In this document: positions 26,078 through 33,453 of the stretch, in pieces
How the letters are laid out: every line of letters begins with the position of its first letter
How positions within the stretch are numbered: position 1 is the stretch's first letter
Assembly: GCF_000315545.1 (NCBI RefSeq)
Contig: NZ_JH992902.1
Span: 1,039,440 to 1,103,439, forward strand
Source: Selenomonas sp. F0473
GTDB taxonomy: Bacteria; Bacillota; Negativicutes; Selenomonadales; Selenomonadaceae
Reading direction: 5' to 3'
DNA: 64,000 nucleotides
Position numbers and translations under genes: made by a program
The notes under the pieces: generated by a model
What the model was told of the DNA's origin: nothing
Databases searched by the model: none
What the model saw: only the letters and a program-made list of their open reading frames with translations

Positions 26078-26850
26078 CAAAGACAAAAGAGCTGCTCAAA
26101 GCGACCGACGTCTCCATGGTATTCGGCGGTCTTTCCGCCGTCTCCGACCTGAACCTCTACATCCGCGCAGGCGAACTGGTCGGGCTCATCGGGCCGAACG
26201 GCGCGGGCAAGACGACGGCGTTCAACCTCTTTACGGGCGTCTACCGACCCACGACGGGCGACATCACCCTGCGCGGCAAGAATATCGTCGGGCTCGCGCC
26301 CTATCAAATCACGGCGCGCGGCATCGCGCGGACATTCCAGAACATCCGCCTCTTTGGCGAACTCACCGTCCTCGACAACGTGAAGATCGCGTACCACAGC
26401 CACATGAACTACGGTTTCCTCGAGGCCGTGCTCCGCGTCGGGCGTTATCGCAGCGAGGAACGAAAACTCGAAGAGGAGGCCATGCGCCTGCTTGAAATCT
26501 TCCGGCTCTCAGACAGCGCGCAGGAGAAGGCAAAAAACCTCCCCTACGGCGCGCAGCGGCGCCTCGAGATCGCGCGGGCGCTTGCCGCGCAGCCCGCGCT
26601 GCTGCTCCTTGACGAGCCCGCCGCGGGCATGAACCCGCAGGAGACGCAGGAGCTCATGGAGATGATCCGCTGGGTGCGACGTGAATTCGGCATCACGATC
26701 CTTCTCATCGAACACGATATGGCGCTCGTCATGGGCATCTGCGAGCGCATCTATGTGCTCGAATACGGCACGGTCATCGCAAGCGGCGCCCCCGCGGAGA
26801 TCCGGTCGAATCCCGAGGTCATCCGCGCGTATCTCGGGGCGGAGGAGTAA
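26074..26850 (+). CDS. livG: Branched-chain amino acid ABC transporter ATP-binding protein LivG
   Basis: A 258-residue ATPase. Walker A is GPNGAGKTT, the signature segment is LPYGAQRRLEIARAL (a variant of LSGGQ seen in LivG), Walker B is LLLLDEPAAGMN and the switch histidine is in IEHD. The RTFQNIRLFGELTVLDNV Q-loop region is characteristic of LivG. The start overlaps livM. livF follows after 3 bp. Confidence 0.95.
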   Translation: MTKTKELLKATDVSMVFGGLSAVSDLNLYIRAGELVGLIGPNGAGKTTAFNLFTGVYRPTTGDITLRGKNIVGLAPYQITARGIARTFQNIRLFGELTVLDNVKIAYHSHMNYGFLEAVLRVGRYRSEERKLEEEAMRLLEIFRLSDSAQEKAKNLPYGAQRRLEIARALAAQPALLLLDEPAAGMNPQETQELMEMIRWVRREFGITILLIEHDMALVMGICERIYVLEYGTVIASGAPAEIRSNPEVIRAYLGAEE

Positions 26851-26853
26851 ATC

Positions 26854-27588
<735 letters not shown>

Positions 27589-27695
27589 TGCGGCGCAGTT
27601 TTGCCGCGGGAAGAAGGAAAGTCCATCATAAAGCGCGAATAATGAGAGGCAAAGACGATGTCACAGAACGCATCGATTGACAAGGAGGAGCGTTT

Positions 27696-28340
27696 ATGTT
27701 TGTTGCGAGCCGTATGACCAAGAATCCCGTCACCATCGCGCCGGACGCCGGACTCGGCGAGGCGGCGAAGCTGATGGAGAAAGGGCATTTTCGCCGGCTG
27801 CCCGTCGTGGAGCACGGGGCGCTCGTCGGATTTTTCACCCAGCGCGATCTCCTGCGGGCCTCCCCGTCCGCGGCGACAACGCTCGACCGTTTTGAAGAGC
27901 GCACGCTGCTCTCGAAGATCAAGGTCGCCGACGTCATGCAGAAAGACGTCGTCACCGTCACCGATACCATGACGATCGAAGAGGCCGCGCTCATCATGGC
28001 GCGTGAAAAGATCGGCGGCATGCCCGTACTCTCGGAAGTCGGCAGGCTCGTCGGCATCATCTCCTCCACGGACATTTTCAACGCCTTCATCACCGTGATG
28101 GGCCTCGACAGCGGCAAGACGCGCCTCACAATCGAGGTGGCGGACCGCAAGGGCGTGCTGCGCGATATCTCCACCATTCTCGCAGAAATGGACATCAACA
28201 TCGACAGTATGGTCACGATCCCGCAGGAGGGCGGCACCTACGAGATCATCATCCGCGCCGATATCGGGGACGTGGGCACCGTGAAAGAGCGGCTTTTCGC
28301 CAAGGGGTTCCGCGTCAGCAATGTAAGACAGATCGGGTGA
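27696..28340 (+). CDS. CBS-pair and ACT domain protein (AcuB-like)
   Basis: A 214-residue protein: two CBS motifs (VASRMTKNPVTIAPDAG and ADVMQKDVVTVTDTMTIEEA, residues about 1-135) and a C-terminal ACT domain beginning at TRLTIEVADRKGVLRDIS. CBS pairs usually bind adenosyl nucleotides and ACT domains bind amino acids, so it is a plausible sensor of energy and branched-chain amino acid status. Proteins of this type often follow liv operons. AAGGAGGAG precedes the ATG. A strong terminator follows at 28361. Confidence 0.87.
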   Translation: MFVASRMTKNPVTIAPDAGLGEAAKLMEKGHFRRLPVVEHGALVGFFTQRDLLRASPSAATTLDRFEERTLLSKIKVADVMQKDVVTVTDTMTIEEAALIMAREKIGGMPVLSEVGRLVGIISSTDIFNAFITVMGLDSGKTRLTIEVADRKGVLRDISTILAEMDINIDSMVTIPQEGGTYEIIIRADIGDVGTVKERLFAKGFRVSNVRQIG

Positions 28341-28360
28341 GGCTGTCATTGCGCAAACGA

Positions 28361-28402
28361 AACGGGACTGCCGCATGATAAGATGCGGCAGTCCCGTTTT
28401 TT
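28361..28402. terminator. Intrinsic terminator after the CBS-ACT gene
   Basis: A 16-bp stem pairs AACGGGACTGCCGCAT (28361-28376) with its complement (28383-28398), followed by TTTTGC on the plus strand. It may also stop apbE transcripts coming from the right. Confidence 0.85.
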
Positions 28403-28465
28403 GCGGCGCGGGATTTTCACGCCCGGTTTTTCCATATCGGCGAACGGGTCGGCGCGGGTCTTAAC

Positions 28466-29533
28466 TCAAAGCACTTTCCCGTCCGTCCCGATCATGATCG
28501 CGAGCGCCGACGGGAAATCGTCGAGCAGTTTCGCCCCCTTCTCGGGACCGAGCACGAAAACGGCCGTGGAGAGCATATCCGAAAGGATTCCCTGATGCCC
28601 CTCCCATCCGGGGATATCGGTTGACAGCGGCAGAATTACCGTGACAGAGGCAAGCCCCGTATCCGCAGGATAGCCCGTATGAGGATCGATGAGATGATGA
28701 TAACGCTTCCCCTCATACATAAAATAGCGCTCATCGTCGCCCGAAGCCGAGAGCACCTCGTCCGTCAGCGGCATCACGAGCAACATATCCGTAGAGCTCT
28801 CCCCGCGCGGATTGCGGATGCCGACCTTCCACGGCTCGCCCTCCGCATTGACGCCCAATCCGAGCATGGAACTGGCGCCGAGATCCGCAAGCGCTCCGCC
28901 GATTGCCGCCGTCTGCCAGTGCGGCCGAATCTCGTCGAGCGCATATCCCTTGATGAGGGCGCCGCGGTCGATGCGCATGCCCGGCAGCATGAGACGCGCT
29001 TCATAGCGATGCATACCGCCTTCCTCCCGTTCCCGCATCTCGAGATGCTCATAGCCGACGCGGGCGCGCGCCTCCCGCACGGCCGCATCGCTCGGCGGCG
29101 CCCCGGCGGCGCGCGCATCATCCCAAAGCGCCGTGAGCGTCCCCGCCGTCACGTCGAACGCCCCGTCCGAGCGCCGCGCGATCTCCTGCGCGAACGCAAG
29201 CGCTTGATAGAGCGAGGCCGGGAGCTCCGTCCACTGCCCCGTCCCCGCGACAGATTCGAGGGCGCGCACGGCTTCCCCGTCCGTATCTTCCTCCACCCGG
29301 GCGAGCCGGTCCAGTCCCTCCCGCAGCGCGGCCTGCGCATCCTGCGGCGCGCCGCGCACCTGCAGGCGCGCCAGCGTCCCCATGACGATGTGCGACTCCT
29401 CCACGATGGCGACTGGCGGTTCGGACTCCGGCAGACAGGCGGTCAGCAGCAGCCCCGCCGTAAGGAACAACATGCTCCACCCAAGCAAACGCCGGGCAGG
29501 AATCCCGCGTACGGCGGCGAATTTTATTATCAT
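28466..29533 (-). CDS. apbE: FAD:protein FMN transferase (ApbE), lipoprotein
   Basis: A 355-residue protein with a lipoprotein signal (hydrophobic core ending LLLTAC). The ApbE core follows: EESHIVMGTLARLQV near the start, the glycine-rich IGGALADLGASSML and the Mg-binding/active segment HHLIDPHTGYPADTG with a late ILSDMLSTAVFVLG. ApbE attaches FMN through a phosphoester to Ser or Thr of target proteins such as NqrC/RnfG outside the cytoplasm. No Rnf or Nqr gene is in the window. ATG 29533 is preferred because AAAGGAG lies upstream; further upstream codons run into the divergent gtrA gene. Confidence 0.93.
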   Translation of the reverse strand: MIIKFAAVRGIPARRLLGWSMLFLTAGLLLTACLPESEPPVAIVEESHIVMGTLARLQVRGAPQDAQAALREGLDRLARVEEDTDGEAVRALESVAGTGQWTELPASLYQALAFAQEIARRSDGAFDVTAGTLTALWDDARAAGAPPSDAAVREARARVGYEHLEMREREEGGMHRYEARLMLPGMRIDRGALIKGYALDEIRPHWQTAAIGGALADLGASSMLGLGVNAEGEPWKVGIRNPRGESSTDMLLVMPLTDEVLSASGDDERYFMYEGKRYHHLIDPHTGYPADTGLASVTVILPLSTDIPGWEGHQGILSDMLSTAVFVLGPEKGAKLLDDFPSALAIMIGTDGKVL

Positions 29534-29581
29534 ATACGCTCCTTTCACGGTGCGCCACATCTCATCAGCACAGGGGGACTT

Positions 29582-29974
29582 ATGCCGAAACGCGCCAGAC
29601 TCTATGAAATGCTCCGCTTTATCTTTGTCGGCGGCGCATGCTTCCTTTTTGACTACGGCCTCCTCTATGTTCTCACGGCATATGCGGGGCTCTATTATCT
29701 CGTCTCCGCCGCGGTCTCGTTTACTCTCTCCGTCTTCCTGAACTATTGGCTCTGCCTCGTCTGCGTCTTCCGCGGTGCGAACGCGCAGTCCCGCCGCGCG
29801 AAGATGTTCTTCTTCGGCTCCAGCATCGCGGGGCTCGGGCTCAATCAGCTGCTCATGTGGTCGCTCGTCGATCTTGCGCACATCCACTATATGATCGCCA
29901 AACCCGTCGCAGCCGGCATCGTTATGCTCTGGAACTACGTCCTCAAACGGCGCGCCGTTCTCGGAAGCGTCTAG
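29582..29974 (+). CDS. GtrA family membrane protein
   Basis: A 130-residue protein with four predicted membrane helices. EMLRFIFVGGACFLFDYGLL and the AAVSFTLSVFLNYWLCLVCVF stretch are typical of the GtrA family, whose members are thought to flip lipid-linked sugars or act in cell-surface polysaccharide modification. AGGGGGACTT precedes the ATG. It diverges from apbE over a 48-bp gap. No partner glycosyltransferase is adjacent, so its surface substrate is unknown. Confidence 0.87.
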   Translation: MPKRARLYEMLRFIFVGGACFLFDYGLLYVLTAYAGLYYLVSAAVSFTLSVFLNYWLCLVCVFRGANAQSRRAKMFFFGSSIAGLGLNQLLMWSLVDLAHIHYMIAKPVAAGIVMLWNYVLKRRAVLGSV

Positions 29975-30272
29975 TTCTTCTCCCGGCCCGTTCTAGGAAT
30001 ACCGCAGCGCATGTCGGAATCCGCTTCTTTCAGAGCATTTCCCATAATCGCATTGTAGCAGTTTTCCCCGCCTCTATGCAAGTCCGTCGCAAAACCCGCT
30101 CGTTTCCATGCAAAATGAGAGGATTTTTTCATTTTCCGCTCTTTTTACGGGATGATAAAAAGTTTTTTTCAAATATTTTAGCGTGAAGACGATAAAGAAT
30201 CCCGCTATTGATACGCTGACCAGGAGAAAAGGGCGGCCTTTATTGTGCAAGTTTTCACTTATCGGAATCTAA

Positions 30273-30290
30273 ATAGACAATATTGTCTAT
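30273..30290. promoter_or_regulatory. 18-bp perfect palindrome, candidate operator
   Basis: ATAGACAATATTGTCTAT is a perfect palindrome about 60 bp upstream of the -35 of the regulator promoter. A related AATATTGTATAAC lies about 40 bp further on. Confidence 0.55.
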
Positions 30291-30351
30291 CATAACAGAA
30301 TATATTCAAAAAATAAGTTAGCCAGAATATTGTATAACAAATAAAATTGTC

Positions 30352-30380
30352 TTGCTATTTCTCATATTTTGCGTTACACT
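30352..30380 (+). promoter_or_regulatory. Promoter of the DeoR-type regulator
   Basis: TTGCTA (30352-30357), a 17-nt spacer and TACACT (30375-30380), giving a leader of about 75 nt. Confidence 0.55.
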
Positions 30381-30459
30381 ACAGACAAAGAAAGGACGTC
30401 TCATTGACGCAGGTGTATGAGCGTTTTAACGTGTACCTGCAAAAAAGGAAGTGAATATC

Positions 30460-31227
30460 ATGTTTCTGGAGGAACGCCAAGAGCTCATCGTCCGTATGGT
30501 GGAACGTGACGGTAAGGTCAAAGTCAAAGAGCTCAGTGCAAAATTCAAGGTCACCGAAGACTGCATCCGCAAAGATCTCGGATCGCTGGAGCGGCAGGGG
30601 CGCCTGAAACGTACATACGGCGGCGCCGTCAAACTGATGCAAAGCGTCCACATGATCGAAGTGAGCCGTCACCGCCATATGGATGTGGATGCAAAACGCC
30701 GCATCGCACAGGCGGCGGTCTCCCTTATTCAAGACAAGGAGATGGTCTTCCTCGACATCTCGACGAGCAACCTCGCTCTCGCCGAACTTCTCATGAAGAG
30801 CGACCGCGATCTCACCGTCGTGACGAATATGGTCGACGTGCTCGGCGTGCTCGCACGCAATCCGCGCATCGATCTCATCTTCGCCGGAGGACAGATCAAC
30901 CGCGGCAGAGACGGTTTCTGGGGCGGAATGACCCAGGAGTTCATCAAGAGCCTCAAGCCCGACATCGCCTTCGTCGGTGCCGTCGGGGTCGATGTCAAGG
31001 CCAACAGCGTCTCCACCTACGACATTGACGACGGGCTGAACAAGGCCGCGATCATCGCGCGCAGCAAACGCGCCTATGTCGTCGCCGAGGCGCGTAAGCT
31101 CTCGACGGACGGCAACTACGATTACACGAGCCTCGACGCGCTCGCGGGTCTCATCACGGACACGGAGCCGTCCCCCGATATCCGCGCGGCCGCCGCAGAG
31201 CTCGGTGTGGATATCATACTCCCCTAG
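30460..31227 (+). CDS. DeoR/GlpR family transcriptional regulator
   Basis: A 255-residue regulator. The N-terminus EERQELIVRMVERDGKVKVK and ELSAKFKVTEDCIRKDLGSL form the DeoR winged helix-turn-helix, followed by RLKRTYGGAV. The remaining part is the sugar-phosphate-sensing DeoRC domain with FLDISTSNLALAELL and VTNMVDVLGVLA. ATG 30460 has AAGGAAG about 8 nt upstream. It is monocistronic with a terminator at 31252. Members usually respond to phosphorylated sugars; no target operon is adjacent, so the target may be its own promoter or a distant locus. Confidence 0.9.
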   Translation: MFLEERQELIVRMVERDGKVKVKELSAKFKVTEDCIRKDLGSLERQGRLKRTYGGAVKLMQSVHMIEVSRHRHMDVDAKRRIAQAAVSLIQDKEMVFLDISTSNLALAELLMKSDRDLTVVTNMVDVLGVLARNPRIDLIFAGGQINRGRDGFWGGMTQEFIKSLKPDIAFVGAVGVDVKANSVSTYDIDDGLNKAAIIARSKRAYVVAEARKLSTDGNYDYTSLDALAGLITDTEPSPDIRAAAAELGVDIILP

Positions 31228-31251
31228 ATTTTCTTTTTGCTCAATGAAAAT

Positions 31252-31310
31252 AAAAAGAAACCGTTCGCCGATGTGTCCCGGACACGAGCGAGCGGTTTCT
31301 TTTTTGTCGG
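31252..31310 (+). terminator. Intrinsic terminator after the DeoR-type gene
   Basis: AAAGAAACCG plus TTCGC on the left pairs with GCGAG plus CGGTTTCTTT on the right, followed by TTTG. Confidence 0.8.
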
Positions 31311-31396
31311 CCCCTCTCGCCTCATTACGGGGTGCGGCTCCTTCATATAATATCCCGATTCGGATGCGATAATGACCGCAAAGGGAGGTGCGGGGG

Positions 31397-32290
31397 ATGG
31401 ACGATTGGGCATCGACGCTCACATCATGCCGGCTCTGTCCGCGCCGCTGCGGCGCGAACCGCGCTTCGGGCGCACGCGGCTTCTGCGGTGCGGACGATAC
31501 GGTGCGCGTCGCACGCACAATGCTGCACCGCTGGGAGGAGCCGTGTCTCGTCGGCGCACACGGCGCGGGCGCCGTCTTCTTCTCCCACTGTACGCTCCGC
31601 TGCGTTTACTGTCAGAACCATGAGATCAGCCGGGGCGAACGCGGCGAAGCGCTGACTGTCGGCGAACTCGCCGCGCGTTTCCTTTCCCTCCAGTCGCAGG
31701 GCGCGGCAACACTCGACCTCGTTACCCCGACGCATTACGCGCCGCAGATTCTCGCGGCGCTGCGCCATGCGCGGATCGGCGGCCTTTCGCTCCCCGTCGT
31801 TTGGAACACGAGCGGTTACGAAACCCCGGAGACGATTGCCATGCTGGACGGCAGCGTCGATATCTATCTGCCGGACCTGAAATACGCGACGGCGGAGAGC
31901 GGTCGGCGCTATTCCGCCGCGCCGGATTATGCCGCGGCGGCCCGCAGCGCGATCGATGCGATGGTCGCGCAGCTCGGCCCCGTCTCCTTTGCCCCGGACG
32001 GCCGGCTCCTGCGCGGCGTCCTCGTCCGCCACCTCGTCCTGCCCGGGCACCGCAGGGAGAGCGTCGCGATTGTGCGCCGGCTGTGGGAGGCCTTCGGCGA
32101 CGACATACAGCTCAGCCTGATGCGTCAGTATACGCCGCTCTACCGCGCGGCAGAGTTCCCGCCGCTCCATCGAACGCTCACGACCTTCGAGTACGAGTCC
32201 GTCGTCGATACGGCGCGTGCGCTCGGAATGACCCGCGTCTACGTACAGGGCGCGGAAGCGGCCGGCACGCGCTATGTGCCGGACTTCTAA
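31397..32290 (+). CDS. Radical SAM protein, PflX/PflA-like (COG1313)
   Basis: A 297-residue radical SAM protein. Cluster cysteines C65, C69 and C72 form CTLRCVYC followed by QN. An extra N-terminal cysteine set (SCRLCPRRCGANR, C11, C14, C18 and C30) is typical of the COG1313/PflX group. Later segments WNTSGYETPETIAML and PDLKYAT fit the partial TIM barrel. The role is unknown; relatives resemble glycyl-radical activases. It is separate from pflBA (25 kb away). ATG 31397 is chosen over GTG 31388, since GGGAGG overlaps the latter. A terminator follows at 32302. Confidence 0.87.
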   Translation: MDDWASTLTSCRLCPRRCGANRASGARGFCGADDTVRVARTMLHRWEEPCLVGAHGAGAVFFSHCTLRCVYCQNHEISRGERGEALTVGELAARFLSLQSQGAATLDLVTPTHYAPQILAALRHARIGGLSLPVVWNTSGYETPETIAMLDGSVDIYLPDLKYATAESGRRYSAAPDYAAAARSAIDAMVAQLGPVSFAPDGRLLRGVLVRHLVLPGHRRESVAIVRRLWEAFGDDIQLSLMRQYTPLYRAAEFPPLHRTLTTFEYESVVDTARALGMTRVYVQGAEAAGTRYVPDF

Positions 32291-32301
32291 TGCCGCAAAA
32301 A

Positions 32302-32349
32302 AGCCGCTCCGCCGTTGTCCAACGACTTCGGCGGAGCGGCTCTTATTTT
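32302..32349. terminator. Bidirectional terminator between the radical SAM gene and hpf
   Basis: AGCCGCTCCGCCG (32302-32314) pairs with CGGCGGAGCGGCT (32329-32341), with CTTATTTT on the right and a T-run on the minus side (AAAAAA at 32297). Confidence 0.85.
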
Positions 32350-32362
32350 CTATCCGCAGGGA

Positions 32363-32908
32363 TCAGCGCTCTTCGACCTCGATCAGCGCGTATTTTCCAT
32401 CGTTGCGGCCATATACCACATTGACCTCATTTGTCTCCGCATTGCGGAACAGAAAGAAATGGTGGTTGAGCAGATTCATCTGCATGATTGCTTCCTGTAC
32501 GTCCATCGGGTGGAGCATGAAACTCTTCCTCTTGACGACCGGATAGATATCGTCCTCCTCGGGTACGGGCGCCGCAAACGTCTCCACGGCCTCCGCCTTG
32601 AACCCGCCGTGACGGAACCTGCGCTCGAGCTTTGTCTTCTGCTTGCGGATCTGGCGCTCCAGCTTTTCGATGACGAGATCGATTGAACTGTACATATCCT
32701 CCGAATGCTCCTCACCGCGCAGCAGCACGCCGCGGACGATGGGGGCAGTTACTTCAACCTTATGATGTTTCCCCTCGACGGAGAGCAGGACCGAAATCTC
32801 GCCCACGTTTTCGAAATACTTCGTGATCTTGCCGACGCGCTTCTCCACATAGTCGCGCAGCGCGGGCGTAACCTCGACATTCTTTCCCCGAATCGTGAAT
32901 GCAGCCAT
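32363..32908 (-). CDS. hpf: Ribosome hibernation promoting factor, long form
   Basis: A 181-residue long HPF. The N-terminal domain (FTIRGKNVEVTPALRDYVEK, then ADVLLSVEG-like strands and MYSSIDLVIEKLERQIRKQK) blocks the ribosomal decoding site. The C-terminal domain (VVKRKSFMLHPMDVQEAIMQ, HHFFLFRNAETNEVNVVYGR) mediates 100S dimer formation, as in Firmicutes. The protein silences ribosomes in stationary phase. GGGGCTGTG precedes the ATG. Downstream is a bidirectional terminator. Confidence 0.95.
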   Translation of the reverse strand: MAAFTIRGKNVEVTPALRDYVEKRVGKITKYFENVGEISVLLSVEGKHHKVEVTAPIVRGVLLRGEEHSEDMYSSIDLVIEKLERQIRKQKTKLERRFRHGGFKAEAVETFAAPVPEEDDIYPVVKRKSFMLHPMDVQEAIMQMNLLNHHFFLFRNAETNEVNVVYGRNDGKYALIEVEER

Positions 32909-33056
32909 GAAACACAGCCCCTTTCTATCCGCGGGAGCGTTCCTCTTTGCACCGCTCCCTCCTATGCTTATTCTATTTCGACACGAATCCGAAAACCCCT
33001 GCCGAGTTCCTTAAATTCTGATTCTTCCGCGATTCGTCGCGCATTTTCTCCAAATG

Positions 33057-33090
33057 AAAAAGCCCGCTGTGTAAGCCGGGCTTTTCAGAG
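33057..33090 (-). terminator. Intrinsic terminator of cspA
   Basis: AAAAGCCCG (33058-33066) pairs with CGGGCTTTT (33077-33085); in the minus direction the stem is followed by a T-rich tail. Confidence 0.7.
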
Positions 33091-33098
33091 TATATCCG

Positions 33099-33299
33099 TT
33101 ATTCTTTTTTGACGACGTTATCGGCCTGCGGACCGCGCGCGCCCTCAACGATATCGAACTCAACTTCCTGTCCTTCGCTGAGCGTCTTATACCCCTCTCC
33201 CTGGATGGAGGAAAAGTGTACAAACACATCGTCGCCGTCATCGCGGGAGATAAACCCATATCCTTTATCCGCGCTGAACCATTTCACTTTGCCCGTCAT
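33099..33299 (-). CDS. cspA: Cold shock protein
   Basis: A 66-residue cold-shock domain protein. The RNP1 motif is [11 protein letters not shown] and RNP2 is DVFVHFSSI. It binds single-stranded RNA as a chaperone. ATG 33299 follows AAAGGAG by about 11 nt; the longer frame upstream is not needed. A very good promoter lies at 33376-33404, leaving a leader of about 70 nt. A terminator follows at once. Confidence 0.95.
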   Translation of the reverse strand: MTGKVKWFSADKGYGFISRDDGDDVFVHFSSIQGEGYKTLSEGQEVEFDIVEGARGPQADNVVKKE

Positions 33300-33375
33300 T
33301 TCTACCGGCGCTCCTTTCGATACGAATTGCCTGCGCCGTCGGAATGACCTTGCCGCGGCGCTGGGGCTAAACTTT

Positions 33376-33404
33376 ATTATAAGAGACGTATGTACCTCTG
33401 TCAA
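33376..33404 (-). promoter_or_regulatory. Promoter of cspA
   Basis: On the minus strand TTGACA (33399-33404), 17-nt spacer and TATAAT (33376-33381); both hexamers are perfect. Confidence 0.8.
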
Positions 33405-33453
33405 TGGAATATCGGTAAACGAAAAGAAGAACAACTATTCATACAGTTTACGA

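Larger units (their letters stand above)
29975..30459. other. 485-bp AT-rich intergenic region upstream of the DeoR-type regulator
   Basis: The left half shows no gene. The right half holds an 18-bp perfect palindrome at 30273-30290, a promoter at 30352-30380 and a small inverted repeat (GCAGGT with ACCTGC) just before the ribosome site. Confidence 0.5.
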
